This document shows positions 57,101-64,000 of a stretch of 64,000 nt of DNA, in pieces; position 1 is the first letter of the stretch, and every line of letters starts with the position of its first letter. Under the pieces are notes generated by a model that was not told where the DNA came from, did no database searches, and worked only from the letters and a program-made list of their open reading frames with translations. The DNA is from Rugalucina vietnamica (Eukaryota > Mollusca > Bivalvia > Lucinida > Lucinidae), in contig OZ024876.1 of NCBI GenBank assembly GCA_964017185.1, positions 18,488,226 through 18,552,225 of the forward strand, written 5' to 3'. The position numbers and the translations under genes are program-made.

Positions 57101-60100
57101 TCCCCGTAGGTGGGGGCAGTGGAACAAGAAAAATAAACAAATGACTGGTGCATTAGTCATCTGATTTACCTAGCGGAGCTGAATTTTTACATAGCGGAGC
57201 TGAATAACGCAGTAGAATCATTTGCAACCAATGAAGATATGCAGATGTACTGGATCACTGTAGAAGAAGATCTACGTCTTATTATTGAGAGCGGGTGTGT
57301 GCACGAGACTGATCATTACAGTGGAGGTAAATAAAAAACTATAACCATCAGGAAAACATGTCTGTGAAATGTATACCCCTTAAACCCCACTTTTATAATA
57401 GCGAAACTGGGGTATGCAGGGGTATACCTATTTTTCTTATTTTTGCTCCGAAACATCGATTGTGGGTACTCGTTAGAACCTCCTCGCCGAGGCGGTTCTA
57501 ATGTTCACCCACAATCTGTGTTTTGAGCAAAAATAAGAAAAATATAAAAACATTCTATTGAAATTCTAGATTTTTTACAACCCAAAACAATTCTGTATAT
57601 CATTTTTGTAATGATTTTTATTACTCTCAGGTCATATGAAATGACAAAAAGGACTTACTTAATATATTTTTTAGATATAGAAAGGTCATTTCACTCGAAG
57701 ATGACAACGCTCATTTAGAAGTTGGAAACGCAGTGACGAGCCTTTTTTCACAAATAAACATGTTTTGCTTGCAATATCACCTTTATGATTTCACACGTTT
57801 TTATAACTCCATGCGAGCGCAGTGACGTCGCGCACGGTACTGAGCAATTTCTTAAAAATGCCACCGTTTGCATTTCAAGTGGTAATAATATAGCCGAATT
57901 AGTGCAAAAGTACACAAATTATATATCAGATTTTAGGAAATTTTTCGGAGAATTCGAAAAATGTGACATTTTTTGCGTTTTGAATGTATGTTAACGGAAA
58001 ACGTCAACATGTAAACTGTTACATATCATTTCGTAATTTCTGTGAAAACTGTGTATATCTAGGTGAATGTGCGAGATATTCTGCCAGTATTTTTCCCACA
58101 TTATAACTATTATCCGCTTATATCAACAACATAACCATAGTTTCGGTGAAAAATATGAACCTCAACGCGACAAAATGTACCTTCGGACTTTCTGACAATA
58201 CTAGTGGAAAGTGTCAAAAATCGGAAAAATCATGAAATTTTTGTTTTAGAAATAACACTGTATTTGTAATCTTTGAACACTGGGCTGCCAAATGAATGAA
58301 TTTTAAAACTATTTAAATTATTTTCAATATCTGGAGTTATTTGCCCTTGTTTTAGCCCACACTATACTTATTTTGCTATATCCATCGTTAAATGGTAACC
58401 ATAGCAACCGAATCGTCATAAAAATAGTCAAAATAATATTAACAAATTACCTGTAAGGATGATATGCTTCGATCTTAACATTAAGTTCTTCCCATTGCTA
58501 AAACTGTTTTAAGCAAATGCATCAAGTTTTGTAAGCTCTACTAAAATGAAGAAATACATTACGCAACTTTGACGTCATTTTTCAGAACAATGACGTCTGT
58601 GGGGTTCATAAATATAATTGTAAAATGGTCATAACTCACAAAATAAGTTGAATAATCTGGTCAAATAAAGACTATCAGACTCTAGAAACATTAAACATTC
58701 AAAATGACCATGTTTTTTCTAATACTTAAAAATTGTCCGAAGGTACATTTTCTCACGTTGTGGCCCATATGATTATTGAGAAAAACGAATGTATCAGTTG
58801 TGTTAGCGCGCGTAACTTTTTTCTTATATGTTGACCCCTGCGTTGCTCTTGTAATTGCTGTGTTGTCAAACGAAGGTATTCGGGTAAAGTATACATATAA
58901 GTATCTAGAAACTTGCTGAGAAATCCAGGCAAGTGCCTGTTCTACATGATATTGTACGACTGGGATTTCGATGTCTCAAAAAATGTCCAAACAGCGAAAA
59001 AATAACAATTTAAAATACCACATACTTATTCGAAAACAATTTTACTTGTTTTCGTATTTTGAAAATGTTTTGCATGCATTGTAATGAAATATACATGTAT
59101 TGATTGATGTACAGAAAGCTATGATATAAGTGCTGTCGTTACATATGATGGGAAAATAAGTATGCTTTTCCGATTTCTCACAAAATGTCCCATTACGCAG
59201 TTTTCGCGCGTTTTGACGTTGCTTTGTGCATTTCCTATAAATCCAAAATCACGACACGGTCTGTTCAAGAAATCGTACTTTATACTCGTATTAACCAACC
59301 TGCCATTAGAACAGTGTGTTTGTAGTCGGATGCCCCAAACTGAGGTGTAAATATGGATGACTTTAGTAGTCTGGCAGTGAATACACGAACTAAACCACGC
59401 TGTCTGCGAGTAAAAATGTCAACAGCTCAAACATGACGAAATTAATCACTAATGCGGGAACCTGTCACAGTATGATTTTGAGACGTGTCTACCAAAATAT
59501 TATATTAATTTATTTATACCCCCGGCATATACGAAGTATATAGGGGGTATATAGTTTTTGTCTTTTCTGTGAAGATGTTTGTGTGCGTGTGTGTGTGTGT
59601 GTAAACTTTTTTTCTGTCAAAGATTTCTCTGAAACTACTTGACATAGGATGATGAAATTTGGTACAAACATTGGGTATGGTAAGTTGTATTGTGTAAGAA
59701 AGAATCAGCCATCTCCTTCTTATCAGTCCCTTTATTTATCCATTTTTCTTTCTCTCTGATTGAAATTTCTGTCACAGATTTCTCAGCTCCTATTCATGCC
59801 AGATTCTTCAAATTTTGTATACATGTGGACAGTGTCCAAGTGTATTGTGTAAGAGAAAATCAGATGGCCAGTATTTGTTTTTCCATCCTTTTTCCACTTT
59901 GTAGTTTTTCCATCTGTTTTCCACTTTGTAGTTTTTCCATCTGTCACTCCTGTATGATGAATATGGAAATTTCTGTCAAAGATTTCTCAGGAACTGCTTG
60001 ACATAGGACATTGAAATTTGGTACAAACATTGGGTATGGTAAGTCGTATTGTGTAAGAAAGAATCAGCCATCTCCTGCTTATCAGTCCGTTTATTTGTCC

Positions 60101-62247
60101 ATTTTTCTTTCTCTCTGAAATTTCTTTCACAGATTTCTCAGCTCCTATTTATACCAGCTTCTTCAAATTTTATATACATCTAGACAGTGTCCAAGTGTAT
60201 TGTGTAAGAGAAAATCAGATAGCCAGTATTTGTTTTTCTATTCTTTTTCCACTTTGTAGTTTTTCCATCTGTCACTCCTGTATAATGAATATGGAAATTT
60301 TTATCAAAAATTTCTCAGGAACTGCTTGACATAGGATGATGAAATTTGGTACAAACATTCGGTATGGTAAGTTGTATTGTGTAAGAAAGAATCAGTCATC
60401 TCCTGCTTATCAGTCACTTTATTTATCCACTTTTCTTTCTCTCTGATTGAAATTTCCGTCACAGATTTCTCAGCTCCTATTTATGCCAGATTCTTCAAAT
60501 TTTGTATACATGTGGACAGTGTCCAAGTGTATTGTGTAAGAGAAAATCAGATGGCCAGTATTTGTTTTTCTATCCTTTTTCCACTTTGTAGTTTTTCCAT
60601 CTGTCACTCCTGTATAATGAATATGGAAATTTCTGTCAACGATTTCTCAGGAACTGCTTGACATAGGACGTTGAAATTTGGTACAAACATTGGGTATGGT
60701 AAGTCGTATTGTGTATGAAAGAATCAGCCATCTCCTGCTTAACAGTCCTTTTATTCGTCCATTTTTCTTTCTCTCTGATTGAAATTTCTGTCACAGATTT
60801 CTCAGCTCCTATTTACACCAGCTTCTTCAAATTTGATATACATCTAGACAGTGTCCAAGTGTATTGTGTAAGAGAAAATCAGATAGCCAGTATTTGTTTT
60901 TCTATTCTTTTTCCACTTTGTAGTTTTTCCATCTGTCACTCCTGTATAATGAATATGGAAATTTTTATCAAAAATTTCTCAGGAACTGCTTGACATAGGA
61001 TGATGAAATTTAGTACAAACATTGGGTATGGTAAGTTGTATTGTGTAAGAAAGAATCAGTCATCTCCTGCTTATCAGTCACTTTATTTATCTATTTTTCT
61101 TTCTCTCTGATTGAAATTTCCGTCACAGATTTCTCAGCTCCTATTTATGCCAGCTTCTTCAAATTTTGTAAACATCTAGACAGTGTCCAAGTGTATTGGG
61201 TAAGAGAAAATCAGATGGCCAGTATTTGTTTTTCCATTCTTTTTCCACTTTGTAGTTTTTCCATCTGTCACTCCTGTATAATGAATATGGAAATTTTTGT
61301 CAAAAAATTCTCAGGAACTGCTTGACATAGGATGATGAAATTTGGTACAAACATTGGGTATGGTAAGTTGTATTGTGTAAGAAGGAATCAGCCATCTCCT
61401 GCTTATCAGTCACTTTATTTATTCATTTTTCTTTCTCTCTGATTGAAATTTCCGTCACAGATTTCTCAGCTCCTATTTATGCCAGCTTCTTCAAATTTTG
61501 TAAACATCTAGATAGTGTCCAAGTGTATTGTATAAGAGAAAATCAGATGGCTAGTATTTGTTTTTCCATTTTTTCCACATTGTAGTTTTTCCATCTGTCA
61601 CTCCTGTACAATGAATAAGGAAATTGCTCAGGAACTGCTTGACATAGGATGATGAAATTTAGTACAAACATTGGGAATGATAAGTTGTGTTGTGTAAGAA
61701 ATAATTAGCTATCTCCTGCTATGTTTTTCCATCTGTCACTCAACCCAAAGCCTTTCATTGTGAATATAATTATTTATGAATATATTTTATCTCCAAAAGT
61801 TTTTTGTTGTTGTTGTTGTTGGATGTAACTTCATGTGAGCTATGCCACGATAAAACCTTTCTTTGGGATCTCAAAAAGAGGTTGGAGATAGATGTGGCTA
61901 TATAGCACAAAATGGTTAGACACTAGCAGTTTCTGATTTAGAATGTTGAGGGATTGATTTTGCAGCTGATCTAGATCTTTGTTTTCACATATGAACCAGC
62001 AGGTTTTCCTTTAATACAGCTCAGGTCTCAGAACTTTGTTTTTATAATTTTCTTAATTTTTTTTAACAAATCTACACCAGAAGAAGATAACTTGATGTTC
62101 TATCTTTGTAGCTTACAGTACACCTGGGTATTCATTTGATGAGACTAGATGTATACCTTTTTCTGTAATCTGCTTTTTGTCTCAAAGTCATATGACCTCT
62201 GATGGCTACCGCCGGGGGTATGTGAGCTTTGCTCACTTTTGCTATAT

Positions 62248-62290
<43 letters not shown>

Positions 62291-62963
62291 TTTTCAAATT
62301 CCATTGAAACTTAATTCTAGCACAACTCGCGATACTTTGGCCAGATTGACTCGGGGTTCAAGTTCTGTTTTTAACGCAAAATGCCTAGTGTCTGTGTGTG
62401 GATTTTGAATATGCAATTTGCTGGTCTTTCTATTATTATTTTAGTAACCGAAGTACGGTATATACATAATGGTTAAGTTGGAACCATTGCCTATGACGTG
62501 ACAACATGTAAGACTAAACCCAGTCGTATAACCTCGAAATAATAATTTTTCACGTCAATATCTACCCAAAAGAGAAAGTTTAACATATATTGCGATCATG
62601 CACATTCCCGAACAACATTTTTAATTTGTTTTGTGAGGTCGCGATCAGAAGCTGCAAAGGAAAAAAGAAAAGATAGACATACAACACGTTATAATCTGAC
62701 TAAAGAATGACGTTTCTCTGTAACGTCCAACTGCTTGAAGTACCGTGCGCGACGTCAGTAGGAACGCCTCTTGGTCTCACAGACAATCACAATGTCTCAA
62801 CATTAGTAATTTTGAGTGAATTTACAGTCATTAAAATTTGAGTACATGTATATTGTTTAATTCTACTTTAACACTGCCTTCTGTTTACAGGTTTAGATCC
62901 TGACAATGGCGATCACCTGAAGAGGGCTCTTAACGATGTTGCCGATCAGATATCAGAGCAACA
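47564..62963 (+). CDS. Unrecognised multi-exon protein with acidic N-terminal region, at least 572 aa, continues off the window
   Basis: Eight exons join without a frame break: 47564-48100, 48942-49577, 50363-50429, 51378-51461, 52647-52775, 54319-54357, 57174-57326 and 62891-62963. Intron phases are 0, 0, 1, 1, 1, 1, 1 and 2. ATG at 47564 is in good context (atcATGG). Residues 1-179 are low-complexity and E/D/K/T/G-rich. 180-391 look globular, mixed alpha-beta, with VIHVDFF, CKLEFLGDRAVKI and LIFEGADVIIRD. After that come a basic patch (RRSKKK), two WERPADTGTE repeats and helical segments. No signal peptide or membrane segment is seen, so it is likely cytosolic or nuclear. I do not recognise the family. 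The run of phase-1 exons would allow exon skipping without frame change. Confidence 0.8.
48337..48573 (-). mobile_element. Hairpin MITE family B in intron 1
   Basis: TGAGCCACTGCACCAGAAAA to ATTTTCTCACGCATAGGCTTA. The palindrome is CTGTGCAG-TAA-CTGCACAG, intact but different in sequence from the CTTCGCGG type. Confidence 0.8.
48642..48923 (+). mobile_element. Hairpin MITE family A in intron 1, against the acceptor
   Basis: ACATCAGGAAAACATGTCCG to GGGCAAGTTTTCGTAATGAT. Its right end is 17 nt before the AG at 48940-48941. The palindrome is AGAACCGCCTCGGCGAGGCG followed by GTTCT. Confidence 0.85.
48942..49577 (+). CDS. Unknown gene, exon 2 (globular part)
   Basis: 636 nt, 212 codons. The acceptor TTCTTTTTTGTAG and donor GAACTG|GTAAGA are both strong; phase 0 on each side. 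It starts EKEGVIHVDFFESG, so a GTG start at 48954 is not needed. The open frame after 49577 runs into a MITE and is not coding. Contains one Gly-rich loop (GPGEGGEG). No known domain recognised. Confidence 0.85.
49606..49833 (+). mobile_element. Hairpin MITE family B just inside intron 2
   Basis: ATGAGCAGCGTGATGAGAAA to TCTTATGATGTGGCTCAT. Its left end is 28 nt after exon 2. The palindrome reads GTCGCAG-TTG-CTGCGAAG. Confidence 0.85.
49938..50210 (+). repeat. Dispersed repeat C in intron 2
   Basis: GGCAATGCGCAGGAAAAGAC, AACATATCGTAAGCCGAGTG and AGAAGTATCGCCTTAGAACG match the copies at 23325 and 53070. Confidence 0.65.
50213..50347 (+). mobile_element. Hairpin MITE family A, right half, against the exon 3 acceptor
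   Basis: It begins inside the palindrome's right arm (CGTGTACCCACAATCTATAT) and ends with TAATGCATTGGCATTTTTC, about 14-20 nt before AG at 50361-50362. Confidence 0.65.
50363..50429 (+). CDS. Unknown gene, exon 3
   Basis: 67 nt between acceptor TGTATTTTTCAG and donor CTTCATG|GTAAGA; phase 0 in, phase 1 out. It encodes PVIGNIIEQLHELDPKVKGL, likely one helix. Accepted because both splice sites are strong and the phase fits exons 2 and 4. Confidence 0.8.
50438..50642. mobile_element. Possible pogo/Tigger-like MITE
   Basis: ACTTCAACCTCATTATAACG near the left and GATAGCGTTATGAGGCGAGT near the right are roughly inverted. The words resemble Tigger-type ends. The boundaries are not clear. Confidence 0.35.
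50652..50745 (+). mobile_element. Hairpin MITE family B, central fragment
   Basis: TATCCGTGTAGCGAAAACGA to GCGCCTTTGTTTTCGCACAG. Only the hairpin part remains, with one arm shortened. Confidence 0.65.
51211..51303. repeat. Short palindromic element, 33-bp arms
   Basis: ATCTTACACTCGTGGTCATT then TCATATGAAATT is inverted at AAATTTCATATGAAATGACC then ACTCGTGTAAGAT, around a spacer with CTCGCCGAAGGCTCG. It lies 75 nt before the exon 4 acceptor. Confidence 0.85.
51378..51461 (+). CDS. Unknown gene, exon 4 (basic patch)
   Basis: 84 nt between acceptor TTTAATTTCAG and donor TACCCAG|GTAAAC; phase 1 on both sides. It encodes DKDLLNQWVTTTRRSKKKPS then SASASLYP. RRSKKK could serve as a nuclear localisation signal (inference). 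Confidence 0.8.
51475..51700 (+). mobile_element. tRNA-derived SINE fragment, tRNA-Thr-like head
   Basis: GCCTCTTTGGCGTTGTTAAC then GCCTTGTAAACCAGGGGTTG and GTGGGTTTGACCC follow the order of a tRNA-Thr(TGT): D arm, anticodon arm with TGT, T arm. The body AGTCTTTTGGATGAGACTTT then AAATCAAGCTCCGTC resembles widespread molluscan SINE bodies. The head is degenerate. It begins about 14 nt after exon 4. Confidence 0.55.
52067..52302 (-). mobile_element. Hairpin MITE family A, reverse copy
   Basis: CACAAAACATAAATTGTGGG, palindrome AAGAACCTCCTCGCCGAGGC then GGTACTAA, and GGGGGTATACATTGCATTGA ending CCTGATG. Confidence 0.75.
52647..52775 (+). CDS. Unknown gene, exon 5 (tandem WERPADTGTE)
   Basis: 129 nt between acceptor TGTTTTGTCCCACAG and donor CATCAAA|GTAATG; phase 1 on both sides. 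It encodes EIHQAHNAEARRRPARE, then WERPADTGTE twice, then VWEYHQ. The 30-nt unit at 52697-52726 is copied exactly at 52727-52756, so the duplication is recent. It keeps the frame. Confidence 0.8.
52697..52756 (+). repeat. Perfect 30-nt coding duplication
   Basis: Two identical GC-rich units (TGGGAGAGACCCGCGGACAC...) inside exon 5, in frame, adding ten residues. Confidence 0.9.
52800..53015 (+). repeat. Intronic minisatellite resembling repeated 3' splice sites
   Basis: Five to six units of about 35-50 bp, each with CATTTTTAGATGTACTACAT followed by CTATTC and a T-rich tract. Each unit looks like a pyrimidine tract plus TAG. It starts 25 nt after exon 5. Confidence 0.75.
53070..53520 (+). repeat. 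Dispersed repeat C, partly duplicated
   Basis: CAACGATCAGGAAAAGGCGC to ATCAGTAATATAAAATTATT. The middle section (ACATATCGTAAGCTGAATGA ... CTCAGTTACCTAAACTTAAC) occurs twice, about 53175-53250 and 53300-53390. Confidence 0.65.
54013..54300 (+). mobile_element. Hairpin MITE family A in intron 5, against the acceptor
   Basis: CATCACGAAAACATGTCCGT to TGCATGGGCAAGTTTTCAT. Its right end is 16 nt before AG at 54317-54318. The palindrome is perfect: AGAACCGCCTCGG-CGAGGCGGTTCT with flanking CGTTA/TAACG. Confidence 0.85.
54319..54357 (+). CDS. Unknown gene, exon 6 (39-nt microexon)
   Basis: 39 nt between acceptor TCTATCTTACAG and donor CTGAACA|GTGAGT; phase 1 on both sides. It encodes QQIENTIVRELN, helical. 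It is placed by its strong donor and fitting phase. Skipping it would keep the frame. Confidence 0.7.
54371..54612 (+). mobile_element. Hairpin MITE family B just inside intron 6
   Basis: TGAGCCATCACATAG to CTGATGCGGTGGCACAT. Its left end is 13 nt after exon 6. The palindrome is CTGTGTAG-TTA-CTGCACAG (one mismatch). Confidence 0.8.
54966..55041. repeat. Palindrome of about 76 bp
   Basis: TCTAGATGGAAGTTTCCAAC then CCAAGGGATGACC, and the inverse GGTCATCCCGAGGGTTGGAA then ACTTCCATCTAGA. Outer flanks ATATGGGGTTCTGTTC and GAACACCATATTA extend the symmetry imperfectly. Confidence 0.85.
55250..55830 (-). repeat. Intron repeat E7, reverse copy
   Basis: GCTCACCTGAGCCGTCCGAC and CACAAGGTGAGCTTATAG at its start, then CCTGTTTCATGCCAAGGTCA and AATGCATTTGAATGGAGAG, in reverse family order. 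Confidence 0.6.
55843..56309. mobile_element. Fold-back-like element with TTTCGCCTACTCCC minisatellite arms
   Basis: The left arm 55855-55967 repeats CCCATTTCGCCTACT about six times in 15-bp steps. The right arm 56149-56305 repeats the reverse complement GTAGGCGAAATGGGA about nine times. The 180-bp spacer is unrelated AT-rich DNA. Arg/Gly-rich frames here are artefacts of the repeat. Confidence 0.75.
56466..56799. mobile_element. Pogo/Tigger-like MITE, about 335 bp
   Basis: TACAGTCCAACCTGTCCTAA then GCAAGC is inverted at GCTTGCTTAAGACAGGTTGG then ACTGTA. The ends lie at TA. The Tigger relation is inferred from the end sequence. Confidence 0.7.
56861..57123. mobile_element. MITE with CCACTGCYCCCACCTACGGGG ends, 263 bp
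   Basis: CCACTGCTCCCCCACCTACG then GGGAAGGGTG at the left is inverted at CACCCTTCCCCGTAGGTGGG then GGCAGTGG at the right, about 28 bp. The interior is also partly symmetrical (TTTCAGTGCCG / ACACTGAGAGG). The superfamily is uncertain. It ends 50 nt before exon 7. Confidence 0.75.
57174..57326 (+). CDS. Unknown gene, exon 7, with two in-frame acceptors
   Basis: 153 nt between acceptor GATTTACCTAG (AG at 57172-57173) and donor TGGAG|GTAAAT; phase 1 on both sides. It encodes TELNFYIAELNNAVESFATN, then MYWITVEEDLRLIIESG. A second acceptor, TTTTTACATAG ending at 57194, would remove exactly 21 nt and leave the same CGGAGCTGAAT start. Ser/Thr at the junction depends on the previous exon. Confidence 0.78.
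57346..57614 (+). mobile_element. Hairpin MITE family A just inside intron 7
   Basis: CATCAGGAAAACATGTCTGT to CATTTTTGTAATGAT. Its left end is 20 nt after exon 7. The palindrome is AACCTCCTCGCCGAGGCGGTT. Confidence 0.8.
58150..58775. mobile_element. TIR element of about 0.6 kb in intron 7
   Basis: CAACGCGACAAAATGTACCT then TCGGAC (58164-58189) is inverted at GTCCGAAGGTACATTTTCTC then ACGTTG (58736-58761), with weaker symmetry outside. No coding frame inside. Confidence 0.6.
58776..59515. other. Intron 7 DNA, no gene or repeat identified
   Basis: AT-rich unique-looking sequence. Short frames are present but nothing is conserved to my eye. Confidence 0.4.
59516..62221. mobile_element. Tandem-core element E3, about six units of 332 bp
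   Basis: The ends ATACCCCCGGC (59516) and GCCGGGGGTAT (62211) are inverted. Units start with AAGTTGTATTGTGTAAGAAA at about 59681, 60041, 60368, 60700, 61032 and 61364, the last four exactly 332 bp apart. They contain TTTCTCAGCTCCTATTTATG and CATCTGTCACTCCTGTATAA. Unit 1 has an extra 27-bp duplication. Each unit holds a 94-codon frame without a normal start; 332 is not a multiple of three. A family B relic lies inside near 61845-62025. Confidence 0.85.
61845..62025 (+). mobile_element. Hairpin MITE family B, strongly degraded
   Basis: GCAGCTGATCTAGATCTTTG then TTTTCACATATG, CAGGTTTTCCTTTAATACAG and CTCAGG mark the right half. The left half is barely recognisable. Confidence 0.45.
62222..62890. 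other. Rest of intron 7
   Basis: It holds a (TTTA)n microsatellite at about 62243-62292 and otherwise unrecognised AT-rich DNA up to the exon 8 acceptor. Confidence 0.5.
62891..62963 (+). CDS. Unknown gene, exon 8 (last in window)
   Basis: 73 nt between acceptor CTTCTGTTTACAG and donor GCAACA|GTAAGT; phase 1 in, phase 2 out. It encodes GLDPDNGDHLKRALNDVADQ then ISEQ, helical. The next exon was not seen before 64000, so the gene continues beyond the window. Confidence 0.78.
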
Positions 62964-63152
62964 GTAAGTTTCTTGGATCTTCTTGATATTCATTGCGGGT
63001 CCTAGGTGGTTGGTTGAGTGATTTCAGGATTATAGTCAACAGCCAAGGTCATATGGGGGCGTTAGCTCGCTTTAAAGTGTTAAATGAAAAACTTGAAAAG
63101 CCCAGGATCGATCCCTAGACCCCTAGCTAAACTGACTACACTACGGCAGATT

Positions 63153-63437
63153 CTTCAGGAAAACATGTCCATGAAAAGTATACCCCTTGAACCCACTTTT
63201 ATACAGAAAACTGGGGTTTGCCAGCTAGGTATACCTATTTTTCTTATTTTTGCTCCAAAACATATTTTGTGTCTACTCGTTTTAACCGCCTCACGGAGGC
63301 GGTTCTAACATCTACCCACAATCTATGTTTTTAGCATAAATATGGGAAATATCAAAAGTAAAATTTTCTACTGTCTATTTTCATATTCTACAACTTTAAA
63401 AATCTCTGTATATTGCATGGGCACGTTTTCGTTATGT
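63153..63437 (+). mobile_element. Hairpin MITE family A in intron 8
   Basis: TTCAGGAAAACATGTCCATG to GGGCACGTTTTCGTTATG. The palindrome is TAACCGCCTCACGGAGGCGG then TTCTAA. Confidence 0.8.
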
Positions 63438-63592
63438 TTTAAAATAATAATGATGTGGTGGTTTAAGCTGCATGAAATCGAAATTTCTGATTATACATTA
63501 ATGTTTAAGGTTGAAATCCAAAAACTATGTTGGAAATTGTTATTCATTATAGAAGATAGATCAACGGCATGTTTTGCCTAATGAAATCATGA

Positions 63593-63831
63593 CTGAGCCG
63601 CGACGCGAGAAAACCGGTCTTCGGGGTTTCCGACCAGTTCCGACACAAACCGGCCTGTACAAGCTCAGAAAAGAGCTAGAAGCTTGAAATTTCGGATTTA
63701 AGTAGAAGAGGAATTGTACTATCCGAGTAGCGAAAACAAAGGCGCTGATCAGCTTCGCGGTTACCGCGAAGCTGAACTGCGCCTTTGTTTTCGCCTAGGC
63801 AAAAATCCGGTTTTCTCACGATGCGGCTCAT
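63593..63831 (+). mobile_element. Hairpin MITE family B in intron 8, well preserved
   Basis: TGAGCCGCGACGCGAGAAAA to TTCTCACGATGCGGCTCA, with palindrome CTTCGCGG-TTA-CCGCGAAG. Confidence 0.85.
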
Positions 63832-63862
63832 GTATTATAAATGTTTTCTTTGGTGGTTCATA

Positions 63863-64000
63863 AAATGAGCCTGTGCGTGAAAAAACAAACAAACAATAAT
63901 TTAGGTTCCGACCAGATCCGACACAAACCGGCCTGTACAGTCACAGATGATGGCTAGAGGCTGCAAATTTTGGATTTAGAAAGTAGAGGAATTGTACTAT
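63863..64000 (+). mobile_element. Hairpin MITE family B, cut by the window end
   Basis: It starts ATGAGCCTGTGCGTGAAAAA and holds CCGACCAGATCCGACACAAA. It stops before the palindrome because the window ends. Confidence 0.8.

Noticed and set aside
59690-61585. Five similar 70-103-codon frames that look like a tandem gene family
   Set aside because: They lie in the 332-bp tandem array, start without ATG, and the period is not a multiple of three. They are repeat artefacts.

Overview
This window looks like nuclear DNA from a mollusc, most likely a bivalve. It is AT-rich, its genes are split by canonical GT-AG introns, and most of the sequence is short DNA transposons and tandem-core repeats of the kind that fill bivalve introns. 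There is no bacterial gene organisation, rRNA or CRISPR array. The assignment rests on gene structure, protein families and repeat style; no search could be run.

Three host genes are supported. (1) At 9637-11342 (+) is the long last exon of a secreted chitin-deacetylase-like (CE4) protein with a Thr-rich mucin-like stretch; the residues that should bind metal are mostly replaced, so it is probably a pseudoenzyme. Its start codon and signal peptide are probably in an unlocated upstream exon. (2) On the minus strand, six exons between 38465 and 25286 join in frame into an ankyrin-repeat protein of the RFXANK/ANKRA2 family; the first and last exons were not found. (3) At 47564-62963 (+) eight exons with matching phases encode at least 572 residues of an unrecognised protein with an acidic N-terminal region; it runs on past the window.

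Transposon remains include the C-terminal half of a non-LTR reverse transcriptase (41052-42395), a decayed mariner-like element (15836-17155), a Penelope-like reverse-transcriptase fragment (6634-6914), fold-back-like elements with minisatellite arms (about 1805-2341, 42965-43733, 55843-56309), tandem-core elements (13208-13903, 19418-20235, 32837-33954, 34886-36254, 38530-39980, 59516-62221), and two abundant hairpin MITE families, called A (about 18 copies) and B (about 20 copies) here.

The most unusual signal is positional. In both spliced genes, ends of A and B elements repeatedly lie 13-28 nt from splice sites, at 10 of 27 junctions by my count, against roughly one expected from copy density. 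A second is that several tandem repeat families carry near-perfect nuclear-receptor sites: AGGTCAnnnTGACCT and TCAAGGTCA.
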